A stretch of 64,000 nt of DNA from a virus, in IMG/VR virus record IMGVR_UViG_3300045974_000166, positions 124,001-188,000 of that record, one strand, 5' to 3'. Under the pieces are notes generated by a model. The model searched no databases. It saw nothing but the letters and a program-made list of their open reading frames with translations, and had not been told where the DNA came from. This document shows positions 38,334-46,587 of the stretch, piece by piece. How positions within the stretch are numbered: position 1 is the first letter of the stretch; every line of letters starts with the position of its first letter. The position numbers and the translations under genes are program-made.

Positions 38334-38543
38334 ATGGAATCGATAGAAGATTATCTGTTAACGGTAAAGTCATACTCTCAAGAACTTTACAATACTTTGG
38401 TACAACTCTGGGGTGAGATGGGTTTTGATTCTTACATCAAGAATCGTTTGGTTGAAATGGAAGATAAAGAAAACTTCATTTTGGCGTCGGCACTACTCAA
38501 ACTAGAAAAAGAACATTCGAGCTTGTTTCCCGAGTACGAATAA
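38334..38543 (+). CDS. Hypothetical protein (69 aa)
   Basis: ATG 38334. Acidic, helical; no family recognised. Confidence 0.62.
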   Translation: MESIEDYLLTVKSYSQELYNTLVQLWGEMGFDSYIKNRLVEMEDKENFILASALLKLEKEHSSLFPEYE

Positions 38544-38544
38544 T

Positions 38545-38572
38545 TTTACTTTCTTTCTAATCATGGTATAAT
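38545..38572 (+). promoter_or_regulatory. Second promoter class (TTTTACTTT / TATAAT, 16 nt), leaderless
   Basis: TTTACT 38545-38550, 16 nt, TATAAT 38567-38572; ATG 38580 is 7 nt on. Same TTTTACTT box and spacing as at 44478, 55818 and 59182. Confidence 0.75.
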
Positions 38573-38579
38573 TGAACTC

Positions 38580-39059
38580 ATGAAAGGGTTCAATGTGAAA
38601 CTAAAAGATCAAATTTTCTTCATGGAAGTGGCAAAGCTTGCCGCTCTTAGATCGTATGCTATCCGACTTCAGGTTGGTGGTGTAGTTTGCGATGCTCGTG
38701 GAGATATGGTAGCATTTGCTTACAATGGTACTGTCCACGGTATGGACAATTGTTGCGAAGATGTGCTTACAGACTCAGAAGGGAATCCACTTATTGATAC
38801 ACACGGAAAACCTTATCTTGTAACAAAACCAGACACTATTCACTGTGAACCAAATCTTATTGCACATGCTGCACGACGCGGCGTTTCGATTGCAGGTGGT
38901 TCTGTGTTTATTACACATTCGCCTTGTCAACCATGTGCGGCACTGATGCTTCAGGCCGGTATCAAAGAGGTTTATTTTCTAGAAGAACACAGATCGTTTG
39001 TAGATACAAGTGCAAAATATGGCAGAATGTTTAACCGACTTGAGAAATTTGTACCATGA
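38580..39059 (+). CDS. Deoxycytidylate deaminase
   Basis: 159 aa. Zinc site: HCEPNLIAHAARRG (H-x-E with Cys for the usual Ala) and SPCQPCAALM. Makes dUMP from dCMP for dTMP synthesis. ATG at the predicted transcription start. Confidence 0.88.
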   Translation: MKGFNVKLKDQIFFMEVAKLAALRSYAIRLQVGGVVCDARGDMVAFAYNGTVHGMDNCCEDVLTDSEGNPLIDTHGKPYLVTKPDTIHCEPNLIAHAARRGVSIAGGSVFITHSPCQPCAALMLQAGIKEVYFLEEHRSFVDTSAKYGRMFNRLEKFVP

Positions 39060-39589
39060 ATTTTCATGATTATTCACTAGTTAGATTATTTCAAAAAGAT
39101 TCAATTCAAATAATTGATCATATTTTAAAATTACCCGAAGCAGATCGTTATCTTCGATTTGGTTATAATTGTTCTGATGAGCGTGTAGAATTATATGTTC
39201 AAAATGCTTTAATACCAAGTCTTACACAACAGAATTTCTGGTATGGCATTTTTGATGGTGAATTGCTTGTTGCTACATTGCATATTGCTACAAATGGTGA
39301 TGTTGCAGAATTTGCATTTACCACAGATATTGAATATCGAAGTCAAAAATTAGGTCAGTTATTGTTTGCTCGTGGTTATCAATTAGTTACTGAGTTTCAA
39401 ATCAATCGTATATACATGGTATGTCTTAGCAAAAACTCCGCCATGCGCCATATCGCTAAGAAATTTGGTATGTCAGTAATGACTCAGGGATCAGATTCTG
39501 AAGCATCAGTTAATATTCAATACCCAGTACCATTATCCCGGTTAAATGAAGTTAAAATGTGCGTTATTGATAAAGGAATTGGCAAATGA
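39056..39589 (+). CDS. GNAT-family acetyltransferase
   Basis: 177 aa. Central VAEFAFTTDIEYRSQKLGQLLFARGYQL (acetyl-CoA loop region) and CLSKNSAMRHIAKKFGM fit the GNAT fold. Target unknown. ATGA overlap. Confidence 0.75.
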   Translation: MNFHDYSLVRLFQKDSIQIIDHILKLPEADRYLRFGYNCSDERVELYVQNALIPSLTQQNFWYGIFDGELLVATLHIATNGDVAEFAFTTDIEYRSQKLGQLLFARGYQLVTEFQINRIYMVCLSKNSAMRHIAKKFGMSVMTQGSDSEASVNIQYPVPLSRLNEVKMCVIDKGIGK

Positions 39590-39831
39590 GAGTATATTCT
39601 ACAGAATCAGCAGAAAAGATTTATAATTATACGAAAAATGAACTTGAATCAAAACTTGTGTCATTATCTCGTGTAAAACAGTTAATGAAATGGGTTAAGA
39701 AGTATTCAAATGTTGGCGCGTATCTTGAATGCGAAGAAGTTAAACCAAATCAATATCGAGTTGCTATCTTTGCCCCAAAGATTCACATTGACACGTATGG
39801 AAACATGGCTATCGTCAAGAGCCCTGCTTAG
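39586..39831 (+). CDS. Hypothetical protein (81 aa)
   Basis: ATGA overlap; helical N-terminus, then beta (RVAIFAPKIHID). No family recognised. Confidence 0.65.
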   Translation: MRVYSTESAEKIYNYTKNELESKLVSLSRVKQLMKWVKKYSNVGAYLECEEVKPNQYRVAIFAPKIHIDTYGNMAIVKSPA

Positions 39832-39907
39832 ATCGTCGTAGAATGATCGTCCAGTTCTGGGTAGGTATGTTACTATTCCCGAGCAAAATAGATCGTTGGA
39901 CTAGTAA

Positions 39908-39936
39908 TTTACACATATTCCTCATTGGTTTATAAT
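39908..39936 (+). promoter_or_regulatory. Phage early-type promoter, leaderless
   Basis: TTTACA 39908-39913, 17 nt, TATAAT 39931-39936; ATG 39943 follows after 6 nt. Confidence 0.87.
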
Positions 39937-39942
39937 CAATAC

Positions 39943-40104
39943 ATGGAAACGAAATATGAATTTGAAATCTTCTGGAAACAGAAGTCCATCATCGGAACCG
40001 AACTGGACTGTTCATTCAGAACGACTGCCGATGCTGTCAAAAAGCATCTTTCGTCCCTTCTGAAAAAGAAGAACCGTTTCGGCATTGGTTGCCGTAAGCT
40101 TTAA
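39943..40104 (+). CDS. Hypothetical basic protein (53 aa)
   Basis: METKYEFEIFWKQKSIIG..., basic tail. Single-gene leaderless unit between two promoters. Confidence 0.65.
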   Translation: METKYEFEIFWKQKSIIGTELDCSFRTTADAVKKHLSSLLKKKNRFGIGCRKL

Positions 40105-40133
40105 TTTACACATATTCAGCATTGTTTTATAAT
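40105..40133 (+). promoter_or_regulatory. Phage early-type promoter
   Basis: TTTACA 40105-40110, 17 nt, TATAAT 40128-40133. Confidence 0.87.
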
Positions 40134-40166
40134 AAACCAACTTCTCCAAATCACAAAGGAAAACAA

Positions 40167-41057
40167 ATGGCTAAAATCGAAAACAACTCTGGTGTCTATT
40201 CCTTCACAGACGTCGACGGCAAGGTCCGTAAATCTAAGAACGAATCACACATTCAGTACCTTTTCAAGAAGTCGTACGGCAAGAATGCTGTTGCTACTGC
40301 CGCTGATGTGGTTACCGAATCAGAATTCAGCATCAACGAACGCTTCGAATTCATTGAGAACTATGTTTCGATGGTTGCCGAACAAATTCAACCTTCAGTC
40401 ATTTTGACTGGTTCTGGTGGCATTGGCAAAACCTACACTGTGAACAAGGCTCTGAAGGCCGAAGGTTTCACTGATGTGTCGAACCTGGAATCGTTTGTCG
40501 AAGGTCAAGCTCTCCCACGTAAGCACTACCGTGTGATCAAGGGTTACTCCACTGCTAAGGCCATGTATCGTCTCTTGTATGAAAACAAGAATTCGATCCT
40601 GATTTTTGATGACTGTGACTCTGTGTTCAAGGATGCAGATGCTGCCAACGTTCTGAAAAGTGCTTTGGATTCTTCATCTGAACGGATTGTGTGCTGGAAT
40701 GCAGAAACCCGTGACGAAGATCTGCCTCGCTCTTTCCGTTACACCGGTGGCGTTATCTTTATATCTAACCTGTCTAAGGACAAGATTCCTCAAGCTCTGC
40801 GTACTCGTGCAGTTTGTGTTGATGTGTCCATGAAGTTGGAAGAAAAAATTGAACGGATGAAGCACATCCTGGAAGATTCTGAATTCATGCCTGAAGCTGA
40901 CATCAGTATCAAGCGTACGGCTCTGAAGATCATCGACCAGTACAAGGCACAGGCTCGTGAAGTGTCTATGCGCTCACTGATCCAAGTGATCCGTATCGGC
41001 CAAAAGTTCACAGGCGAAAAATTTGCCAAAATGGCTCAATACAGTCTTACGAATTAA
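40167..41057 (+). CDS. AAA+ ATPase
   Basis: 296 aa from ATG 40167, SD AAAGGAAA. Walker A LTGSGGIGKTYTV (~residues 87-99), Walker B ILIFDDCDSVF, sensor-1-like VIFISNLS and Arg finger region LRTRAVCVDV. Resembles single-domain AAA proteins; partner unknown. Confidence 0.82.
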   Translation: MAKIENNSGVYSFTDVDGKVRKSKNESHIQYLFKKSYGKNAVATAADVVTESEFSINERFEFIENYVSMVAEQIQPSVILTGSGGIGKTYTVNKALKAEGFTDVSNLESFVEGQALPRKHYRVIKGYSTAKAMYRLLYENKNSILIFDDCDSVFKDADAANVLKSALDSSSERIVCWNAETRDEDLPRSFRYTGGVIFISNLSKDKIPQALRTRAVCVDVSMKLEEKIERMKHILEDSEFMPEADISIKRTALKIIDQYKAQAREVSMRSLIQVIRIGQKFTGEKFAKMAQYSLTN

Positions 41058-41058
41058 A

Positions 41059-41214
41059 ATGAAATTTGATCATCACATAAATTACTGGGCTTGTTTTATT
41101 TTATCGGCTATTTGGGAGACAAGCGAAAAGCCCCATGCCGGAAGTATTGCCATATTTTGGTTCTGCTTAGCCCTATTTTTCATAGTTTTTAGGAGTAAAA
41201 ATGAAAACGATTAA
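41059..41214 (+). CDS. Small membrane protein (51 aa)
   Basis: Two hydrophobic stretches; overlaps the next gene by 14 nt. Confidence 0.5.
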   Translation: MKFDHHINYWACFILSAIWETSEKPHAGSIAIFWFCLALFFIVFRSKNEND

Positions 41215-41560
41215 ACTTGCCCTTGTGGGCCTTGCACTCAGTACCGCGGCAGTCGCTGCTTTTGCTCAACATCGTCACCCGGGATATTACGAAAATTCTG
41301 GTGATCGAGATCGTAATCTCGGCATTGGCCTGATCATCGGCGCACTGGGTGCTACGGCAATTTACCAGAGTCGCCAACCTGTGTATGAACAACCACCGGT
41401 AGTCGTTGTTCCACCTCCAGTGGTGTATTACCCAGCTCCGCCTGTGTACGTCGAACAACCACCTGTAGTTTATCTGCAGGACGGCACTCGGCTTACTTAT
41501 TCTTACCGCTCTGGTCTGTGGGTTGATAACCGCGGCCGGGCATATAACCTCCCACGTTAA
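41201..41560 (+). CDS. Secreted Pro-rich protein (119 aa)
   Basis: SD AGGAG. Signal peptide to AAFA, then a Gly-rich segment (LGIGLIIGALGATA) and Pro/Val repeats (PPVVVVPPPVVYYP), ending in a Tyr-rich domain. Resembles bacterial envelope proteins of unknown role. Confidence 0.7.
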   Translation: MKTIKLALVGLALSTAAVAAFAQHRHPGYYENSGDRDRNLGIGLIIGALGATAIYQSRQPVYEQPPVVVVPPPVVYYPAPPVYVEQPPVVYLQDGTRLTYSYRSGLWVDNRGRAYNLPR

Positions 41561-41563
41561 ATA

Positions 41564-41860
41564 ATGAACCTGCTAATACACGGCTATCGCTTAGTTCTGA
41601 CATGTTGCGCATGTCCAGAGCAGTACGATGTACACGATGATGAAGGTAAGCAAGTTGCTTACATTCGTTTACGACGTGGTGTCTGTTCTGTCCAATGCCC
41701 AGATTATGGTGGTGAAGTAGTTTATACTGCTGAACCAAAGGGTGATGGAATATTTCATGATGACGAACGGATGAAGTATCTGTATGCAGCTATTTTAGCT
41801 GTGCAGGAATGGCAGATCCGTGAACGGTATAAACCGACTAAGGAAGATGATGAGTCCTGA
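41564..41860 (+). CDS. Hypothetical protein (98 aa)
   Basis: Four Cys near the start and middle; typical small phage domain (AYIRLRRGVCSVQCPDYG). No function. Confidence 0.68.
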   Translation: MNLLIHGYRLVLTCCACPEQYDVHDDEGKQVAYIRLRRGVCSVQCPDYGGEVVYTAEPKGDGIFHDDERMKYLYAAILAVQEWQIRERYKPTKEDDES

Positions 41861-42392
41861 ACTCGACGAACAACTATGTAAGCGGTATCCGCTGATCTTT
41901 GAAAATCGCCATGCTTCTATGCAAGAAACCTGCATGTGCTGGGGCTTGGAAGTAGGTGATGGTTGGTACAACATTTTAGATCAACTGTGTGCGAATATTC
42001 AATGGCACATTGATGGTACTAAAAAGTCACGTGTGACCGCACTAGAATATAATTTTGTCCAACAACAAGCAAGACTTGGAAACTGGGATCCGTTTGATAA
42101 GTACTATGATTACATAAGTACTCCAGATCAGATTCGTCGATACAAGGATGATATTCTGAAATCTGGTGATCGGACTGTACCCGCGCTTGTTGAGCAAGTA
42201 ATTGCTACTCAAGTCAAAGAGAAATTTGGTACACTAAGATTTTATTACTCTGGTGGTGATGAAACAATTTCTGGTATGCTGTACATGGCCGAATCTATGA
42301 CAGAAGTAACATGTGAGGTATGTGGAGCTCCAGGTAAACGAAATGATAGTGGATGGCTTTCTGTTCGGTGTGAGGCACATAGACAAAAATAA
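41850..42392 (+). CDS. Conserved phage protein with zinc-finger C-terminus (180 aa)
   Basis: ATG 41850 (ATG also at 41847). KRYPLIFENR ... TCMCWGLEVGDGWYN ... VKEKFGTLRFYYSGGD ... CEVCGAPGKR...CEAH. This family recurs in very many phages; function unknown. Confidence 0.8.
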   Translation: MSPELDEQLCKRYPLIFENRHASMQETCMCWGLEVGDGWYNILDQLCANIQWHIDGTKKSRVTALEYNFVQQQARLGNWDPFDKYYDYISTPDQIRRYKDDILKSGDRTVPALVEQVIATQVKEKFGTLRFYYSGGDETISGMLYMAESMTEVTCEVCGAPGKRNDSGWLSVRCEAHRQK

Positions 42393-42394
42393 AT

Positions 42395-42423
42395 TTTATA
42401 ACCGTTTCTAATGGGTGTATAAT
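42395..42423 (+). promoter_or_regulatory. Promoter of the R-element RNA array
   Basis: TTTATA 42395-42400, 17 nt, TATAAT 42418-42423. Predicted start near 42430 is 3-4 nt before R element 4. Confidence 0.72.
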
Positions 42424-42432
42424 GAAGGTATA

Positions 42433-42553
42433 AGGATCGGTTCTGCAATATTAAAAATTAAAGGACGTTGCTTGATACCCGGACAACAAACTCCGGATTC
42501 AGTAACACACAAGCTCTAGATCTTGTAAAAAATCTATAAAGACGATCCTGTTA
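42433..42553 (+). ncRNA. R element 4: candidate Y-RNA-like RNA
   Basis: AGGATCG/CGATCCT terminal stem, then GTTCTGCA on the left and GTTA on the right. Inner hairpins CCGGA/TCCGG and ACAAG/CTTGT. Its 5' end nearly coincides with the predicted transcription start. Confidence 0.68.
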
Positions 42554-42565
42554 AAATTTGATTAG

Positions 42566-42685
42566 AGGTTGGGTTCAGCAAATACTTAGCGGCTTCGCGG
42601 CCGCACCTAGTAAGATGCCTTCGGGTATCACAGTGAGTTTGGAATGTCTCACTGCAAAAACAAAAAGTACAAAACCAACCTGTTA
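42566..42685 (+). ncRNA. R element 5: candidate Y-RNA-like RNA
   Basis: AGGTTGG/CCAACCT stem with GTTCAGCA and GTTA. Inner hairpins GATGCC-TTCG-GGTATC and CAGTGAG/CTCACTG. Confidence 0.7.
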
Positions 42686-42692
42686 TTTGTAA

Positions 42693-42954
42693 AGGATGAG
42701 TACAGCATTTAAAATACAAGCTAATGTCCGAAGAATGTGCCGGTAGGATGATAGAAATATCAGCTCTGATGATTTAAAATCAGGGCCACAGAAGGAACGG
42801 GATAGGTCGGCAAAGTACCGAATATATTGTCTCTGGTAGAAAAATCACAGAGACTAGGTAACATGAATTGTTGCTAGGGTCGCAGTAACTGAACCAAAAC
42901 ACAGGGGATGCAGGCGACCAGAACACTAAAATACTACGTTACACCATCCTGTTA
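42693..42954 (+). ncRNA. R element 6: candidate Y-RNA-like RNA, long form
   Basis: AGGATG/CATCCT stem with GTACAGCA and GTTA. 262 nt with hairpins CTGAT/ATCAG, TCGG/CCGA, GTCTCTG/CAGAGAC and GGTCGC/GCGACC. A mini stem AGGTC-GATATT-GACCT-GTTA follows at 42959-42978, before the gene's SD. Confidence 0.66.
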
Positions 42955-42993
42955 GTTTAGGTCGATATTGACCTGTTATAGAAAGAGAATATT

Positions 42994-44412
42994 ATGAACG
43001 CATTCGTAAACGCCATTGCTGAACAAATTCAACGTACCGAAAACGGTATGAAGGCTCGTGCATCCACAGCTAACGCCTGTGTTGACCTGTTTTTCGCTAT
43101 CGGTGCAAGCCGTGGCAAGAACATCATCCCTCAATTCACGGCGGCATTCGTAGAGAACTCTGACCTGGCTCTCCGCATCGTTGCGTGGGCTCGTGACGTT
43201 CGTGGTGGTGCGGGTGAACGTGAAATCTTCCGTTCGGTGCTTTCACATCTCGAAACCGCTAATCCAGCGGCCGCTGTGGCTCTTGTTAAGAAGGTGCCTG
43301 AATTGGGCCGCTTCGATGATCTGTTGATCTTCAAGACTAAGCCTCTGAAGGAAACTGCTTACACTATCTTGGGTGACGCTCTGCGCGCTCAAAATGGTCT
43401 GGCGGCAAAGTGGACTCCTCGTAAGGGTGATGTCGCACGTGAAATCCGTGAGTTCTTCGGTATGAGCCCAAAGTTTTACCGCAAGTCTTTGGTGACAATG
43501 TCTACTACTGTTGAGCAACAAATGTGTGCCGGCAAGTGGGATGACATCAACTACTCCCATGTGCCTTCGGTTGCTCATGCACGTTACAAGAAGGCCTTTG
43601 GTCGCCACGGTACAACCTATGCTGAGTACATCACCAAGTTGGTTAAGGGTGATGACCCAACTGTGAAGATCAATGCTTCGGCAATCTTCCCACATGACGT
43701 GCTGAAGGGTCGTATCGACGGCTACGACATGACTTGGAATAAGCAAGAGCTCGATGTGATCGAAGCTCAATGGGCTGCTCTGCCTAACTACATTGGTGAC
43801 GCTTCGGTGTTGCCATTGGTTGACGTGTCTGGCTCGATGACTTGTCCAGCGGGTAATAAGGGTACAACTACTTGTTTGGAAATTGCAGTGTCTCTGGGCC
43901 TGTACTTTGCAGACAAGAACAAGGGTGCCTTTAAGGACTGTATGCTGACTTTCAGCGACAAGCCACAGTTGGTGAAGCTGAAGGGCAACATCAACGAGAA
44001 GATCAACCAAATGGTCGCCGCTGATTGGGGCATGCGTACTAATCTGCACTCGGCATTCAACACAATCTTGGATGCAGCAGTGAAGAACTCTGTGCCATCG
44101 GCAGATATGCCAGGTACTATGGTTATCTTCTCGGATATGCAATTCAATGCTTGTGTGCGTAACGATGACTCTGCCATGGAGATGATTGAACGTAAGTTTG
44201 CGGATGCAGGTTACACTGTGCCTAAGATTGTGTTCTGGAACTTGAACGCTGGTAACAACGTTCCTGTGAAGTTCGACAAGACTGGTGCCGCTCTGGTATC
44301 TGGTTTCAGCCCAGCGGTTGCTTCGGCAATCTTGTCTGGTAATATAGACGACTTCACCCCAGAAGCGATCATGCTGAAGGCTGTGATGCAAACTCGATAC
44401 GATTTGGTATAA
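42994..44412 (+). CDS. Ro60/TROVE-like RNA-binding protein (HEAT-like repeats plus vWA domain)
   Basis: 472 aa. N-terminal helical repeats include ARDVRGGAGEREIFR, LVKKVPELGRFDDLL and a central YKKAFGRHGTTYAEY. The C-terminal von Willebrand A domain has MIDAS motif PLVDVSGSMT and FSDMQF. Ro60/Rsr proteins have this HEAT-ring plus vWA build and bind Y RNAs, which in bacteria are encoded next to the gene. Here three R elements lie directly upstream. A DUF2828-type vWA protein is the alternative label. Confidence 0.72.
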   Translation: MNAFVNAIAEQIQRTENGMKARASTANACVDLFFAIGASRGKNIIPQFTAAFVENSDLALRIVAWARDVRGGAGEREIFRSVLSHLETANPAAAVALVKKVPELGRFDDLLIFKTKPLKETAYTILGDALRAQNGLAAKWTPRKGDVAREIREFFGMSPKFYRKSLVTMSTTVEQQMCAGKWDDINYSHVPSVAHARYKKAFGRHGTTYAEYITKLVKGDDPTVKINASAIFPHDVLKGRIDGYDMTWNKQELDVIEAQWAALPNYIGDASVLPLVDVSGSMTCPAGNKGTTTCLEIAVSLGLYFADKNKGAFKDCMLTFSDKPQLVKLKGNINEKINQMVAADWGMRTNLHSAFNTILDAAVKNSVPSADMPGTMVIFSDMQFNACVRNDDSAMEMIERKFADAGYTVPKIVFWNLNAGNNVPVKFDKTGAALVSGFSPAVASAILSGNIDDFTPEAIMLKAVMQTRYDLV

Positions 44413-44431
44413 AGCTAAATCATCTATAAAT

Positions 44432-44461
44432 ACCCGTAAGGCTTCGGCTTTTCGGGTTTTT
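44432..44461 (+). terminator. Rho-independent terminator
   Basis: ACCCG / CGGGT with inner AAGGC-TTCG-GCTTT, then TTTT. A TATAAATA octamer sits just before it (44425-44432). Confidence 0.85.
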
Positions 44462-44477
44462 GCTTTGTAAAAAATAT

Positions 44478-44505
44478 TTTACTTTTCTTTCAAATTTGAT
44501 AGAAT
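44478..44505 (+). promoter_or_regulatory. Second-class promoter for gene 32
   Basis: TTTACT 44478-44483, 16 nt, TAGAAT 44500-44505. Confidence 0.68.
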
Positions 44506-44596
44506 AGTACTATAACTTGATTAAATAAGTATGTCGATTCCGGTACATTGCGACTACAATTAATGTACAAATTACTTTAAAAAGGCTTAGAAAACT

Positions 44597-45502
44597 ATGA
44601 TGAACTTCGAATCTCTTTTGTCACAAATTGACTCAGTGACTGCTAAAAAGAAAAATTATAATGAAGGCTCCGAAACATATTGGAGATTGACCAAGGACAA
44701 GGCTGGAAATGCTTCCGCTGTAATCCGATTCCTACCAAACAAAGAAATCAATGAGATTCCATTTGTGCGTTTGTACACTCATTCGTTCAAGGATCCAAGT
44801 ACTCAACGTTGGTACATTGAAAACTCGCTTTCTACTTTGGGCATCCAAGACTATATCTCAGAGGTGAATCGCGAACTCTGGAATACCGGTCTGGATGAAA
44901 ACAAGAAGATTGTATCGGCGCGTGGTCGTAAACTTAACTACATCTCAAACATCTTGGTTATCAAAGACCAAGAAAATCCTGAGAATGAAGGTAAGGTTTT
45001 CAAATTCAAGTACGGTAAGAAAATCTTTGACAAGATCGTGTCTGCTGCAAAGCCTGACGAAGATTTGGGTGAAGATCCAATCAACGTGTTCGACCCAGAA
45101 GAAGGCGCTGATTTCTTGCTGCGTATGACTATCGTTGCAAACTTCCCTAACTATGATACTTCTAAGTTCTCTTCTAAGAAACCAATTGCTGGTGGTAAGA
45201 AGAAGATTGATGAAGTTCTGTCCATGTGTTATCACTTGGAAGATGAAGTGGCTGCGGATAAGTTCAAGACTCCAGAAGAACTCAAGAAGAAATTCCTTTG
45301 GGTAACTGGTCAAGATGCTCCACGTAGTACACCTGCTGCTGACTATGACAAGGAACTTGATACACTTGCTAAGATTGCAGAGGAAGTTCCAGCTACAAAG
45401 GCTACAAAACCTGCTACTACTCAAAAGGCAAAAGCTCCTCCAGCAGCTACTGCTCCAGATGAGGATGAAGAAGCATTTTTTAACTCGCTCGTAAACGATT
45501 AA
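44597..45502 (+). CDS. 32: gp32-like single-stranded DNA-binding protein
   Basis: 301 aa. Starts MNFESLLSQIDSV; core SAVIRFLPNKEINEIPFVRLYTH and KFKYGKKIFDKI...D match T4 gp32. The C-terminus is acidic and flexible (APDEDEEAFFNSLVND), as needed for partner binding. The T4 zinc ligands (His plus three Cys) are not kept: only one Cys occurs in the whole protein. Coats ssDNA in replication and repair. Confidence 0.92.
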   Translation: MMNFESLLSQIDSVTAKKKNYNEGSETYWRLTKDKAGNASAVIRFLPNKEINEIPFVRLYTHSFKDPSTQRWYIENSLSTLGIQDYISEVNRELWNTGLDENKKIVSARGRKLNYISNILVIKDQENPENEGKVFKFKYGKKIFDKIVSAAKPDEDLGEDPINVFDPEEGADFLLRMTIVANFPNYDTSKFSSKKPIAGGKKKIDEVLSMCYHLEDEVAADKFKTPEELKKKFLWVTGQDAPRSTPAADYDKELDTLAKIAEEVPATKATKPATTQKAKAPPAATAPDEDEEAFFNSLVND

Positions 45503-45507
45503 AAAAT

Positions 45508-45544
45508 CTAGGTACGGCTTTAGTGTTTAGCCGTACCTAGTTTT
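45508..45544 (+). terminator. Rho-independent terminator after gene 32
   Basis: Perfect 12-bp stem CTAGGTACGGCT/AGCCGTACCTAG, then TTTT. Confidence 0.92.
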
Positions 45545-45574
45545 GAAAACACATTTTTATTATAGGAAAATCCA

Positions 45575-45811
45575 ATGACTCAAGAAAATTTTACACTCCA
45601 ACTCACTTCTACCACAACTGGTGTTACCCCAAACGAACTTCGTTTGCTCGGTGTAGCATCACCTTCGAAGGTTGTTTCACGTCTACGTCGTAAGGGTGCA
45701 TGCATCTTTACTAATCGCACCTCAGTTGGTACCGTATATCGTTTGGGTGCTCCAAGTGCTCGTATGATCGCTATGGCCTTTGCAGTTGCAGGCCCACGTG
45801 CTTACATGTAA
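45575..45811 (+). CDS. Small basic protein, possible DNA-binding (78 aa)
   Basis: SD AGGAAAA. LRLLGVASPSKVVSRLRRKGA resembles a helix-turn-helix. Single-gene unit between two terminators. Confidence 0.65.
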   Translation: MTQENFTLQLTSTTTGVTPNELRLLGVASPSKVVSRLRRKGACIFTNRTSVGTVYRLGAPSARMIAMAFAVAGPRAYM

Positions 45812-45851
45812 GTCACATAAATAGTTTTGTATCAATCAAAACTTTATTGAA

Positions 45852-45884
45852 GGGGTCGGATTGATAAAGTCCGATCCCTTTTTA
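45852..45884 (+). terminator. Rho-independent terminator
   Basis: GGGGTCGGA/TCCGATCCC (one G-U), then TTTTT. Confidence 0.9.
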
Positions 45885-45887
45885 GCT

Positions 45888-46055
45888 ATGAACAAACTGA
45901 TCCATAAAATTTTACACATAATCGGCAGAAATCGAGTTGATGTCATAACTTGGAAAGAAGAAGGCTTTATCCATTTTGGGCTCAAGTGTAAAGGGTGCGA
46001 GAGCATCAAAACAATAGAAAAAATCCCATTTGATGAAAGTGAAAATATAAAATGA
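45888..46055 (+). CDS. Hypothetical protein (55 aa)
   Basis: ATG 45888, directly after the terminator T-run; KCKGCESIK could bind metal. Expression signal not seen. Confidence 0.5.
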   Translation: MNKLIHKILHIIGRNRVDVITWKEEGFIHFGLKCKGCESIKTIEKIPFDESENIK

Positions 46056-46351
46056 GCACACAAGTTGTAATTTTGAAAATGATTGACGGTACAGAAATTT
46101 TAACAACCGTTTCTGAGAGCGCCGGTACATATTTCTGCCGAGATATTCTACAATTAGTTACTGATGTAGATGAACGTGGGCAGGGACGCATGGGTCTGCT
46201 TGACTTTATGCCGTATGCAGATAAGGAAGCAGGTTTTGCCGTACCATCGGCTGTTACCTCTCTGGCATTCCCATCAGAAGAATTGCTAAACCATTACAAT
46301 GAGCGATTCAAGAAAATCATTGTTCCACCAACTAAACTTACACTAGTATGA
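46052..46351 (+). CDS. Conserved phage protein, possible Sm/LSm-like fold (99 aa)
   Basis: VVILKMIDGTEILTTVSE followed by RMGLLDFMPYA resembles the small LSm-like proteins of T4-like phages near genes 32-62. Fold assignment tentative. Confidence 0.55.
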   Translation: MSTQVVILKMIDGTEILTTVSESAGTYFCRDILQLVTDVDERGQGRMGLLDFMPYADKEAGFAVPSAVTSLAFPSEELLNHYNERFKKIIVPPTKLTLV

Positions 46352-46587
46352 TTATGGTTACTCAATCAGCTATGGATGCACAAAAACTTTCTGGTTTTGC
46401 TCTATTAAAAGTTTTTGTGTACACTTTACTATTGTTTCCAGCATCTATAGTGATGCACACAATTTCTACACTTTTTGGATTTTTGATTACCATCATACTA
46501 ATTCCAACTTCAACTTATGATATCATCTATAAGTTTGAAAAAGCTAAATTAGTAATTAAAGAAAAGGCTAAAAATGGCACTCTATGA
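46348..46587 (+). CDS. Small membrane protein (79 aa)
   Basis: Two hydrophobic segments (around ALLKVFVYTLLLFPASIVM and TLFGFLITIILI), charged tail. Overlaps the next gene by 14 nt. Confidence 0.62.
   Translation: MIMVTQSAMDAQKLSGFALLKVFVYTLLLFPASIVMHTISTLFGFLITIILIPTSTYDIIYKFEKAKLVIKEKAKNGTL

Noticed and set aside
43243-44391. Open frame of 382 codons on the minus strand
   Set aside because: Lies wholly opposite the Ro60-like gene, which has motifs, an SD and codon pattern; the minus frame has no motif or start signal.
44425-44432. TATAAATA as late promoter for gene 32
   Set aside because: A terminator begins at once behind it and a better promoter (44478) lies between it and the gene.
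44945-45424. Minus-strand frame of 159 codons opposite gene 32
   Set aside because: Shadow of the gp32 coding frame.
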